64,000 bases of DNA from a virus, in IMG/VR virus record IMGVR_UViG_3300035670_000121, positions 1 through 64,000 of that record. One strand, given 5' to 3'. Each line of letters opens with the position of its first letter. Within the stretch, counting starts at the first letter, position 1. The position numbers were made by a program, and so were the translations under genes. This document shows, one piece after another, positions 34,544 through 43,035 of the stretch. The notes beneath the pieces are model-generated. The model was not told the origin of the DNA, made no database searches, and saw nothing but the letters and a program-made list of their open reading frames with translations.

Positions 34544-36300
34544 ATTTTTTACAAGATATTCAGAGTTATGACGACGCAATGTTGCCGGGTGTAAGATTGC
34601 CTCAAATATCAATCGATAGTAAATATTATGATTTACTGAAGATTCCAACGTCTTCAGATAATTTTACTTTTCTTAAAACTTTATGCTATCGCAGTTTAGA
34701 GAATAAGAATCTAAATAAGAAAGAGTATGTAGATAGATTAGAGATGGAGTTGCAGATTTTTCATGAACTTGATTTCGTTGATTATGTGTTACTGAATTGG
34801 GACATTCTTAATTTCTGTCACGAAAATAATATTCCAACTGGTCCCGGTCGAGGTAGCGCTGCGGGTTCATTGGTTTTGTTTTTGGTTGATGTCACTAAAG
34901 TAGATCCAATTCGATATGGACTTTTCTTTGAGCGATTTGTGAGTAAGTCTCGCGCAAAGAAGATTATCAAAAACGATATTACATATCTTGATGGCTCGCT
35001 ATTGCCAGACGTAGATAACGACATTAGTTATGATCGCAGAAGTGAGGTTATTAAATATATTGAAAACAAGCATTTTGGTAAAACTTCAAAAATCTTAACT
35101 CTTAATACTTTATCTAGTAAACTTTGTATCAAAGAGTGCGGTAAAATTGTTGGCGGTTATTCTGAAACGGAAGTAAACGAAATTAGCGATCTAATTCCAA
35201 AACAATTCGGTCGCGTTTTTGGCTTAGAAGAAGCCGCTAAGGAAAACGATAAGTTTAAAAAGTGGTGCGACGATAATCCTAAGCTATTTAAAATAGCTAA
35301 GAAAATTGAAGGCTTAAACAAGAATACTGGTGTTCATCCTTCTGGTATTGCTATTTCTTATTACAAGATAGATGAAGTTTGTCCTGTTCAGAAAACTTCA
35401 GATGGAGATTTAGTTAGCGGATATGATATGAATTATGTCGCTGAACTAATGGTAAAATTTGATGTTCTTGGATTAAGAACTTTAACTGTTGTTAATGAAG
35501 TATGCAAAATGTTGAACATGGATATGACAAGTATCGATCCTGAAGATCCATTTATATATGAAAATTTGCAAAATCTAAAGACTCCTCAAGGTTTATTCCA
35601 AATTGAAGCTGATACTAACTTTAAAGTCTGTAAAAAAGTTAGACCAAAGTCGCTTGAACAATTAAGCGCTGTTATTGCTATTGCTAGGCCGGGTGCATTA
35701 GATTTTGCTGATCAATACGCCACTTATTCGGCGTCTACAATAGCGCAAGTAGTTCATGATTTTTTTCAAGAAGAATTATTATACACTGGTGGTATTCCTC
35801 TGTATCAAGAACAGTTAATGAAAATGGCTGTACGCTTAGGATTTACTCTGGATGAAGCTGAACAATTAAGACGTATTGTCGGCAAGAAGAAGGTAGACCA
35901 AATGCCTCAATGGCAAGGAAAAATTCGTCAAAAAGTCATTGAACAGAATCTTGATCCTGCTATTGGTGATGTATTATGGAAAGTTGCAGAAGATTCTGCC
36001 AATTATAGTTTTAATAAATGTTTATTACCTGAAACCCTGGTTGAAACGAAATCTGGATTTAAATGTTTAAATGATGTCAAAAAAGGAGAAATGGTTTTAG
36101 CGTATGATGTTGATAATGATAAAGATCATTATGTAGAAGTTGTAAACATTCATCAAAATGAAGTTGAAGTTTACGAAGTAGAAATGGAAGACGGAACAAA
36201 AATATCATGTTCTATGGATCATAAGTTTCTATGTCAAGACAGAAAAATGCACACTCTTAGAGAAATAATTTCCCATAATTTAGAAATTATGTGTAAATAA
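34540..36300 (+). CDS. dnaE: DNA polymerase III alpha core, N-extein with N-terminal split intein
   Basis: 586 residues from the ATG at 34540. Polymerase motifs: GPGRGSAAGSLVLF, LPDVDNDISYDRR (catalytic Asp pair), HPSGIAIS, KFDVLGLRTLT (third Asp), QLRRIVGKKK and a final ANYSFNK. Then an abrupt switch at Cys (36019) to CLLPETLVETKSGFKC, an intein N-terminus of 93 residues with block B DHKFLCQD and stop at 36300. PHP and OB/tau regions are on other polypeptides. The product must be spliced to the 37234 gene product to be active. Confidence 0.9.
   Translation: MNFLQDIQSYDDAMLPGVRLPQISIDSKYYDLLKIPTSSDNFTFLKTLCYRSLENKNLNKKEYVDRLEMELQIFHELDFVDYVLLNWDILNFCHENNIPTGPGRGSAAGSLVLFLVDVTKVDPIRYGLFFERFVSKSRAKKIIKNDITYLDGSLLPDVDNDISYDRRSEVIKYIENKHFGKTSKILTLNTLSSKLCIKECGKIVGGYSETEVNEISDLIPKQFGRVFGLEEAAKENDKFKKWCDDNPKLFKIAKKIEGLNKNTGVHPSGIAISYYKIDEVCPVQKTSDGDLVSGYDMNYVAELMVKFDVLGLRTLTVVNEVCKMLNMDMTSIDPEDPFIYENLQNLKTPQGLFQIEADTNFKVCKKVRPKSLEQLSAVIAIARPGALDFADQYATYSASTIAQVVHDFFQEELLYTGGIPLYQEQLMKMAVRLGFTLDEAEQLRRIVGKKKVDQMPQWQGKIRQKVIEQNLDPAIGDVLWKVAEDSANYSFNKCLLPETLVETKSGFKCLNDVKKGEMVLAYDVDNDKDHYVEVVNIHQNEVEVYEVEMEDGTKISCSMDHKFLCQDRKMHTLREIISHNLEIMCK
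36019..36297 (+). other. Split intein N fragment (IntN)
   Basis: 93 codons from Cys1 (CLLPETLV block A) through block B (EVEMEDGTKISCSMDHKF) to a stop. The flanking extein ends FNK. Closely parallels cyanobacterial DnaE IntN in size and block layout. Confidence 0.88.
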
Positions 36301-36304
36301 TAGT

Positions 36305-37252
36305 ATGAACAATGTTAAATATAATGATTCAATAAAATTCATATCTATTAATTATTTCGATATATGTCAGCTTGATGGAAAATCAAAAAAAGAAATAATT
36401 AATTTATTTCCTAAAAGGCAAGATGGTGCTTATTATTTGAATAAATTTATTAATTATATCGAAAAATATTATAAAATTTCAATTCAAGAATATGTATTTA
36501 AATATTTAAATATTAAATGGCCTACATGCCCAGTTTCAAAAGAAAAAGTTGGTTTTCGAGTTAACGGAAAAGGAATTTTCTTTTCAAAATTTAAAAAGGG
36601 TAAAGTTTGTAAAAAATATTCTACAGCTTTTCAAAAAGCTTGCGAAAAATTTTCTCAAAATAGAAAAGGTAAAAACAATCCAATGTTCGGAAAAAAATCT
36701 TGGAATTCGGGTTTATCAAAAGACTCTGACGCGAGAATAAAAAAAATATCCGACGAACGAAAAGGAATTGTTTTTAAGCAAACACATAAAAATAAACTCA
36801 AAGAAGCTAGAGCAAATCATCCGTTAAAAGCTCGGCACGTCACTAAACATACTGATGAGTCTAAGAAAAAAATGAGAGAAGCCACTATTAATAGATGGCA
36901 AAAAGGTGATTTTAATTTTAAAAAAACAAGTATAGAAAAAAAAGTTGAACAATGGTTGTTAGATAATAAGATCGATTTTCAATTTCAATATAATGTTGAT
37001 TATTTTATAGCTGATTTTGCTTGTTTGAATGAAAAAATCTTGATAGAATGCCAAGGTGATTTTTTTCATTGTAACCCTCATTTTGAAAAATATAAAAATC
37101 CAAAATATGAAGTTCAAAAGAGAAATGTTTTTCGAGATAAAATAAAAAAACAAAAATACAAGCAATTAGGTTGGAAACTTATAGAATTATGGGAATCAGA
37201 TATTAATTCTGGCGAATTTAAAAATATACTAAAATGCGAACTCAAAAAATAA
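36305..37252 (+). CDS. Homing endonuclease of the Vsr-like EDxHD type, inside the split dnaE
   Basis: 315 residues. NUMOD3-type motif KGKNNPMFGKK near 118-128, then basic DNA-binding helices, and a C-terminal PD-(D/E)XK Vsr-like domain: FQYNVDYFIADFACL with ILIECQGDFFHCNPHF, KYEVQKRNVFRDKIKK and GWKLIELWESDI. That order (D, E-x-Q-G-D, H/N, ...W-E) is the EDxHD family, known from 'fractured genes' with split inteins in environmental phages. It overlaps the IntC gene by 19 bp. It probably moves the whole intein/endonuclease unit. Confidence 0.85.
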   Translation: MNNVKYNDSIKFISINYFDICQLDGKSKKEIINLFPKRQDGAYYLNKFINYIEKYYKISIQEYVFKYLNIKWPTCPVSKEKVGFRVNGKGIFFSKFKKGKVCKKYSTAFQKACEKFSQNRKGKNNPMFGKKSWNSGLSKDSDARIKKISDERKGIVFKQTHKNKLKEARANHPLKARHVTKHTDESKKKMREATINRWQKGDFNFKKTSIEKKVEQWLLDNKIDFQFQYNVDYFIADFACLNEKILIECQGDFFHCNPHFEKYKNPKYEVQKRNVFRDKIKKQKYKQLGWKLIELWESDINSGEFKNILKCELKK

Positions 37253-37347
37253 TTTCAATTAAATCTTTAGGAAAAAGAAAAACTTTAGATTTAGAAGTAA
37301 ATCATAAAGATCATAATTTTTATGCTGAAGGTCTTGTTTCGTCAAAT
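37234..37347 (+). other. Split intein C fragment (IntC)
   Basis: 38 codons. Block F is DHNFYAEGLV and block G ends SSN, with Ser rather than His before Asn, as in cyanobacterial DnaE IntC. The +1 extein residue is Ser (37348). Confidence 0.88.
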
Positions 37348-38421
37348 TCACATTCCATAAGCTATGCTATTCTTGCGGCTTGGACGACTTACTTGAAGTT
37401 TAAACATCCAAAAGAATTTTTTCTAGCTTTATTGAAGCTTTCTAAGTTTGAGCCTGATTCTCATAAAGAAATTAATAAAATATCAAAAGAGTTAATGTTT
37501 TTTGATATTGAATTGCTTCCTCCTGACTTAGCTAAATCTGCAATCGATTTTAATATTGAAGATAAGAATATTCGATTTGGATTAAATTCTATCAAAGGTG
37601 TTTCAGAAAAGACGCTTGAATCACTTCAGCAATTTAGAGAAACCAATACTCCTAATAAGTTCGATATCTTTATTACAGCTAAACAAGCTGGAATCAATAT
37701 TGGCTTATTGTCTTCTCTGATTCAAGCTGGAACATTAAGCTCTTATACTCATCGTAGATCAAGATTGGTTCTCGAAGCTCAAACGTTTAATCTACTTACA
37801 GACAAAGAAAAGAAGTACGCTTATTCTATTGGAGATAAATATAATTACGATATTCTCACAATCGTTAGCGAATGTGCTTTTAAGAATAAGAATATAAATC
37901 AAGATGGTAAGCCATTCATGTCAGATAAAAGAAAGGCGACCTTCAAGAAAAAGTACGATGAGTATAAGAAAATATATGATCAAAACAAGAATCATGAAAA
38001 ATTTGCTAATTGGGTATTCGAAAACAAACTGCTTGGTTATACTCCATCTATTAAACTGAAAACTGTTTTTGAACAACCTGAAGCTACTTTTACTGATACT
38101 TTAGAATTTCAATCTACTTTAAAGAATGATTTAGTTAAAATTGTTGGAGTTGTAGATGATGTTTATAAAGGAAAGAGTAAAAAGAGTAATAATCAATTCT
38201 TTAGAATTGCTTTGAAAGATGAAGTTGGAACCGTGATGGGTTTATTTATGGATGGTGGAAAAAAAGCTCGTTTATCAGAGTATTTAGAAGATGGCTTAAA
38301 GATTCCAGAAAAAGAAAACATTGTAGTTTTTACTGGACGAAAAGGTGATGATGTGTTATGGATAGAGAACATTGCAATACTTGATGATAAAATCTATATG
38401 AAGCTATCTGACGTAGAATGA
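37234..38421 (+). CDS. dnaE: DNA polymerase III alpha, IntC plus C-extein
   Basis: 395 residues. Residues 1-38 (MRTQKIISIKSLGKRKT...HKDHNFYAEGLVSSN) are the intein C fragment with block F and terminal Asn. The extein begins at Ser in SHSISYAILAAWTTYL, so joining gives FNK-SHS, the invariant DnaE helix motif. It continues through the fingers, helix-hairpin-helix region (IRFGLNSIKGVSEKTLESL) and OB-fold (VKIVGVVDDVYKGKSKKSN). No clear tau-binding tail. Overlaps the Clp gene by 4 bp. Confidence 0.9.
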   Translation: MRTQKIISIKSLGKRKTLDLEVNHKDHNFYAEGLVSSNSHSISYAILAAWTTYLKFKHPKEFFLALLKLSKFEPDSHKEINKISKELMFFDIELLPPDLAKSAIDFNIEDKNIRFGLNSIKGVSEKTLESLQQFRETNTPNKFDIFITAKQAGINIGLLSSLIQAGTLSSYTHRRSRLVLEAQTFNLLTDKEKKYAYSIGDKYNYDILTIVSECAFKNKNINQDGKPFMSDKRKATFKKKYDEYKKIYDQNKNHEKFANWVFENKLLGYTPSIKLKTVFEQPEATFTDTLEFQSTLKNDLVKIVGVVDDVYKGKSKKSNNQFFRIALKDEVGTVMGLFMDGGKKARLSEYLEDGLKIPEKENIVVFTGRKGDDVLWIENIAILDDKIYMKLSDVE

Positions 38422-40826
38422 AAAATTTAAATCTTACACCAAGAGCGCAAAAGCTTATCAAAGAAGCCTTGAAAGTGGCTTTAGCGCATAGAAACATTAG
38501 AATCACGCATCTTCATTTATTTAATGCGTTTCTAAATCTTAGCAATAATCAAATAGAAGAAGCTTTTCTGCAATTTGAATTAGATGTAGTTAAGATAAAA
38601 GAAAAATGCTCAAAGTTTATAGATGACAACTATTCTGTAACAAATAAAAAGAACAATAAGCCTTCTTTAGCTGATGCAGCTAAATCCATTTTTACTTGCG
38701 CCAAAGAAATATCAGCAAAATTTGATCATAAATACATTGGACTTGAACATATTTTTCTAGCTATGTTTGAGGTTCAATATGATTTATTTCAATTGTTTTT
38801 ATCTAGTATAGATTTTAATTTCGAAAATATTGTAGACTATATCGAAAGCAAATTAGAAGAAGATGATTTGATGTCTATTAAAGAAGACATCTCAAAACCA
38901 GAACAAAAGATGTCAGAATCTTTTGATGCTAGAAAATATAAAACACTTAATACATATGCTTCCAGTCTCAATGCACAAGTAATTTCTGGTAAGATTAATA
39001 ATCTTCATATTAATGAAGAATTAATTAAAAAGATATCTGAAGTTCTTTGTAGAAAGACAAAGAATAATCCTTTGATTGTGGGTGAAGCTGGTGTCGGAAA
39101 AACGGCTTTAGTCGAATCGCTAGCTCAAGCTATTGTAAATAATCAATGCTCTGATCTATTAGGATTGAAGCAGATTTATACATTGGATATACCAATGATG
39201 ATTGCAGGTTGTAAATATAGAGGAGAATTCGAAGAAAAGATCAAGAACTTATTAAAAGAAATAGTAAATGATCCTTATATCATCTTATTCATCGATGAAA
39301 TCCATACAATCATTGGCGCTGGAAATCCAGAAAATGGGCATGATGTCGCTAATATATTAAAGCCTTATTTAGCTAGAGGAGAAATCAGTTGTATTGGCGC
39401 GACTACTTTTGATGAATATCGTAAAACAATAGCTGATGATCCTGCATTAAGTCGGCGTTTTCAAATGATCAAGATCGAAGAACCGACAAAAGAGCAGACT
39501 TTCGACTTGATTAAAAATATTAAGAAAGATTATGAAACTTATCACATTATTGAGTTTACAGATGATATATTAAAATTTATTATTAATACTGCTGAAAAAT
39601 ACATTGAAGGTAGATTTCCAGATAAAGCTTTAGACATTATTGATCAAGTAGGATCTAAAGCTAAGTTAAAGAATTTTACTAAAACGCCAGAAATGATTAA
39701 GATCGAAAGTAAAATCATGAAGGCTGCTAAAAAAGATAAAATTGCAAGTGAAAATCAATTTACTCCAAATATCCAATCTCTTTTATCAAAATATCAAGGA
39801 GTTGTTGAAAAATTGGTTAACAAATTAAAGAGTAAAAAATATAAGATTACCGAGGATGATGTTTTACAAGTCGTATCTGATAAAACTAATATTCCTTTTA
39901 ATGATTTAAAAAAGCAAGATTTTGAAAAAGTTCAACAAGTCAAAAAAGAACTTCAAGATAATGTTGTAGGTCAAAGTGAACAAATAGATCAAATATATAA
40001 ATGTTTGATACGCGCTAAAGCTGGTTTTCGCAATCAGAATAAGCCGATATGTTCAATGTTGTTTGCGGGGTCAACTGGAATCGGTAAAACGATGACAGCC
40101 AAACTTCTGGCAACTAATCTTTTTGTTAATAAAAACAATTTCATCTTTATCGATATGTCAGAATATGCTGATAAAACAGCTGTAAATAAACTAATTGGTT
40201 CTAATCCAGGTTATATTGGTTTTGATAAAGGTGGTGTTTTAACAGAAAAAGTCAGAAAGAATCCATATTCTTTAATTTTATTTGATGAAATCCAAAAAGC
40301 AGATGAAGAAGTTTTATTCTTATTATTACAAATACTAGAAGAAGGAAAATTATCTGACTCCTCTGGAAAGATAATTGATTTCTCTAATAGCATTATTGTA
40401 ATGACCACTAATGTTGGCGCTCAAGCGGTAAATAATAATTCTATTGGATTTGTTACTGCTAAAAATTCTATAAAAACTGATATTTTAAGTTCAGTAAAAA
40501 AATATTTTCCTCCTGACTTATTAAATAGGTTAGACGAAATAGTTGTATTTAATCCATTACAAGAGTCTCAAATCAAAGTTATCATCGAAAAAGAAATGAA
40601 TCAGTTCAAAAAAGAACTGAGCGCTAAAAATATTGACATTGATTATTCAGAAGAAGTTATAATGTATGTATTCAAGAAAATTCAGTTTGATAATTTTGGC
40701 GCTAGACAAGTAATTAAAACTATTCAGCGCGAAATTCAAACTTTAATTGCAGAAAAAATATTAGAGAATAAAGAAATTTCTAATATAAAAATTACTGTAA
40801 AAGATAATAATATTTGTGTAACATAA
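38418..40826 (+). CDS. ClpA/ClpC-type AAA+ unfoldase
   Basis: 802 residues. N domain (two Clp-N repeats, residues 1-150), D1 with Walker A GEAGVGKT (222-229), [13 protein letters not shown] and sensor region [22 protein letters not shown], a short linker without a long ClpB M-domain, and D2 with [19 protein letters not shown] and NRLDEIVVF. The D2 loop contains SIGF where ClpA/ClpX carry the ClpP-binding IGL/IGF loop. So it may hand substrates to a ClpP of the host or of the phage. Length is typical of ClpA/C. Confidence 0.88.
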   Translation: MKNLNLTPRAQKLIKEALKVALAHRNIRITHLHLFNAFLNLSNNQIEEAFLQFELDVVKIKEKCSKFIDDNYSVTNKKNNKPSLADAAKSIFTCAKEISAKFDHKYIGLEHIFLAMFEVQYDLFQLFLSSIDFNFENIVDYIESKLEEDDLMSIKEDISKPEQKMSESFDARKYKTLNTYASSLNAQVISGKINNLHINEELIKKISEVLCRKTKNNPLIVGEAGVGKTALVESLAQAIVNNQCSDLLGLKQIYTLDIPMMIAGCKYRGEFEEKIKNLLKEIVNDPYIILFIDEIHTIIGAGNPENGHDVANILKPYLARGEISCIGATTFDEYRKTIADDPALSRRFQMIKIEEPTKEQTFDLIKNIKKDYETYHIIEFTDDILKFIINTAEKYIEGRFPDKALDIIDQVGSKAKLKNFTKTPEMIKIESKIMKAAKKDKIASENQFTPNIQSLLSKYQGVVEKLVNKLKSKKYKITEDDVLQVVSDKTNIPFNDLKKQDFEKVQQVKKELQDNVVGQSEQIDQIYKCLIRAKAGFRNQNKPICSMLFAGSTGIGKTMTAKLLATNLFVNKNNFIFIDMSEYADKTAVNKLIGSNPGYIGFDKGGVLTEKVRKNPYSLILFDEIQKADEEVLFLLLQILEEGKLSDSSGKIIDFSNSIIVMTTNVGAQAVNNNSIGFVTAKNSIKTDILSSVKKYFPPDLLNRLDEIVVFNPLQESQIKVIIEKEMNQFKKELSAKNIDIDYSEEVIMYVFKKIQFDNFGARQVIKTIQREIQTLIAEKILENKEISNIKITVKDNNICVT

Positions 40827-40830
40827 ATAT

Positions 40831-41034
40831 ATGCCACTTCCCAAAGTTCGTAAGAAAGAGACAGAACAAGAATTTGTAAGTCGTTGCATGGGTGACGACA
40901 TGATGAATAAGGACTTTAAAGATCAAAAGCAACGAGCTGCCGTTTGTTATTCTCAATTTAAAGTTAGAGAGCGTATGAAAGGCGAAGCTAGTTGGGACGA
41001 TGTTAGAATGGGTGATAGTTTAAATCTTTTATAA
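40831..41034 (+). CDS. Small conserved phage protein (head-associated motif)
   Basis: 67 residues with [40 protein letters not shown]. This P-x-P-K-x-x-x-x-E-x-x-x-x-F-x-x-R-C-M...DQ-x-Q-R-x-A-V-C-Y-x-Q pattern recurs as a short domain or stand-alone protein near portal or prohead-protease genes in tailed phages. Function unknown. One base separates its stop from the FtsZ-like gene. Confidence 0.6.
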   Translation: MPLPKVRKKETEQEFVSRCMGDDMMNKDFKDQKQRAAVCYSQFKVRERMKGEASWDDVRMGDSLNLL

Positions 41035-41035
41035 T

Positions 41036-42184
41036 ATGAGCGAATATAATCCTCTTTACAATGTCAACGCAAACAATGATGGCAAAAACGATACATTCGA
41101 TTTTGCTATGCCTGACATTCCAGATCCAGTAGAACCAGCACAAGTCGAATTAAAAGATAAAGACGCTGTAGGTTTTAAGTTTGGTTTTATTGGAGCTGGT
41201 CAAGGAGGAAGTAAACTAGCAGAAACCTTTTCTCAAATTGGTTATGCTAGAGTTGGCGTAATTAATACTGCTGATCAAGATTTAGCAACTATCAATGTTA
41301 AAAACAAGTTGAAGTTTGGCGAGCAACAAGGCGCTGGCAAAAATAGAGAGTTCGCCAAACAAGCATTTATTAATCACAAAGAAGATGTAGTTGATTTTAT
41401 TAAACAGTCTGTTGGAACTGATATAGATCGTGTGTTTGCTGTTGTTGGAGCTGGCGGTGGCACTGGAGCTGGTGTTTGTTCAGAATTAGTTAAAACTCTT
41501 AAAGAATATCAAACAACAGTCAAAGCTACATCTCCATACGTTGGATTGATATTGGCGTTACCTAAGCTATCTGAAGGTAAGAAGGTAAGTGAAAACGCTT
41601 ATGCTACACTAAAAGAAGCTTGTAAATTAGTTGAAGATAAAATCGTTTCTCCATTAATTATTCTAGATAATGAAAAGATTAATAACTTATATCCTAAATT
41701 ATCTGTAAATAAGTTCTGGCAAGTAGCAAATGCTAATATTTGTGCGTTATTTCATTTATTTAATAATATTATAACTAAAAATAGTCAATATAGTACATTT
41801 GATACAAATGATTTTCGTACTGTTTTAGATTCTGGTATTATGGTGTTTGGCGCAGCTAATATCACTGAATTTAAAAATGAAGCTGAAATTTCTAAAGCTG
41901 TTAGAGAAAATCTAAAGCGTAACGTTCTCTGTGGTGAATTAGATCTAGCTACTGGCAGTGTTGCTGCCGCTGTAGCAATCGGTGATGAAAAAACTCTAGA
42001 TAGTATTCCTCAAGAATATCTAGATAACGCTTTCAATCAATTAAATAGAACTCTAAAAACTAATAGCACAGTTCATCAAGGCATTTATAAAGGCGTTAAA
42101 GATGGTTTATCTATATTTACTGCTATTGGTGGTATATCAACTCCAAATGGTAAATTAGAAGCGCTTCTAAAAGCTAGTCAATAA
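41036..42184 (+). CDS. FtsZ/tubulin-like GTPase
   Basis: 382 residues. FGFIGAGQGGSKLAETF opens the nucleotide-binding domain, GAGGGTGAG at 138-146 is the tubulin/FtsZ signature, and TNDFRTVLD at 257-265 aligns with the catalytic T7 loop (N-x-D-F). An acidic, Pro-rich ~40-residue N-terminal extension precedes the domain. It could form filaments that centre or transport phage DNA or capsids, as PhuZ does in jumbo phages. The sequence resembles FtsZ more than PhuZ in the loops I can judge. Assembly is not shown. Confidence 0.85.
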   Translation: MSEYNPLYNVNANNDGKNDTFDFAMPDIPDPVEPAQVELKDKDAVGFKFGFIGAGQGGSKLAETFSQIGYARVGVINTADQDLATINVKNKLKFGEQQGAGKNREFAKQAFINHKEDVVDFIKQSVGTDIDRVFAVVGAGGGTGAGVCSELVKTLKEYQTTVKATSPYVGLILALPKLSEGKKVSENAYATLKEACKLVEDKIVSPLIILDNEKINNLYPKLSVNKFWQVANANICALFHLFNNIITKNSQYSTFDTNDFRTVLDSGIMVFGAANITEFKNEAEISKAVRENLKRNVLCGELDLATGSVAAAVAIGDEKTLDSIPQEYLDNAFNQLNRTLKTNSTVHQGIYKGVKDGLSIFTAIGGISTPNGKLEALLKASQ

Positions 42185-42193
42185 GTGTAATAT
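42185..42193 (+). promoter_or_regulatory. Late-type promoter motif
   Basis: GTGTAATAT directly after the FtsZ-like stop, 17 nt before the ATG at 42202. Confidence 0.55.
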
Positions 42194-42201
42194 TAAACAT
42201 A

Positions 42202-42426
42202 ATGAATAATAATTTCGTCCCATTTTGTACTTTTAATACTGGAACTACTATTAGTTGCCCAAGCGAAAGAAGCATATATGTCACTGCTGCTTTAGGTAGT
42301 ATTAGCGGTAGTGCTGGTGTTGTTTCAGTCGGTGCTAATCAAGTTCTTCAGCCTTCTGTGCCTGTTAAATTTGATTCAAATATTAGTGGCGCTGCTCGTA
42401 CAATTTTCTATTATATTGCTGATTAA
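42202..42426 (+). CDS. Small structural-like protein, unknown
   Basis: 74 residues, Ser/Gly/Ala-rich and beta-prone (FVPFCTFNTGTTISC, ALGSISGSAGVVSVGANQVL). Its own late-type promoter suggests high expression; size and composition fit a capsid decoration or other virion protein. No family recognised. Confidence 0.55.
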   Translation: MNNNFVPFCTFNTGTTISCPSERSIYVTAALGSISGSAGVVSVGANQVLQPSVPVKFDSNISGAARTIFYYIAD

Positions 42427-42444
42427 TTGGTAGAAATTTTGCTT

Positions 42445-42465
42445 CGCAAGACTTATCATCTTGCG
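42445..42465 (+). promoter_or_regulatory. Hairpin immediately before SSB-like start codon
   Basis: CGCAAGA-cttatca-TCTTGCG, a 7-bp perfect stem with 7-nt loop whose last base is directly followed by the ATG at 42466. No T-run follows, so it is not a terminator. A translational operator is likely. Confidence 0.6.
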
Positions 42466-43035
42466 ATGAATCTACAAATTTATAAGCCTAATTCGAAGAA
42501 TACCGGCTGCGCTATTAGTTTTCAAATTTCCCAAAAGAACGATCAAGAGCCTCAGTTCTACGTAAATTGTATTGCACAACATTCTTGGGACGAACAAAAG
42601 AAAACAGGTTCTTTTGCAGAGAGCAGGAATAATCCCGCAAAGACTATCGCCATCAAGTTCAATGAATTTGAACTTGGTGAAATAATTAACGCTTTTCAAA
42701 CAAAAGCTAATTATTCTGCTTTTCATTCAAGCGAGTCAAACAAGACTCAAATTAAGTTTGGTCCATATGAAAAGAAGAAGGGTACTGGCGAATATACTGT
42801 GACTTATACAGCTTATGGATTATCATTTATCAGAAATGGAGCTGATACGTTTAAGGTTCCACTTGAACCTGGCGAAATGGTTCGATTAGTAGCTTTCATC
42901 AATAAGTTTTATTCATTGCTAGACGATACTCGAAAGATAGCTCCAAAGGGGGATTATAAGAATCAAGCTTCAAAAGCTCAAGCTCCAGCGCCAGCGAAGA
43001 CCAATAAAGTTGAAACTGAAGATTCTGAATTCTAA
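42466..43035 (+). CDS. Single-stranded DNA-binding protein (PC4-like phage SSB family)
   Basis: 189 residues from the ATG at 42466. MNLQIYKPNSKNTGCAISFQ, FNEFELGEIINAF, YSAFHSSESNKTQIKFGPYE and the central YGLSFIRNGADTF follow the conserved order of a phage ssDNA-binding family with PC4/whirly-like fold. The end is a Pro/Ala linker and acidic tip (VETEDSEF), as in SSB and T4 gp32, which bind partners that way. It would coat ssDNA at the fork. The hairpin at the start codon hints at self-regulation. Confidence 0.75.
   Translation: MNLQIYKPNSKNTGCAISFQISQKNDQEPQFYVNCIAQHSWDEQKKTGSFAESRNNPAKTIAIKFNEFELGEIINAFQTKANYSAFHSSESNKTQIKFGPYEKKKGTGEYTVTYTAYGLSFIRNGADTFKVPLEPGEMVRLVAFINKFYSLLDDTRKIAPKGDYKNQASKAQAPAPAKTNKVETEDSEF

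Noticed and set aside
40632-40665. TTGACA and TATAAT inside the Clp gene
   Set aside because: The spacer is 18-19 bp and the site lies mid-gene far from any start.
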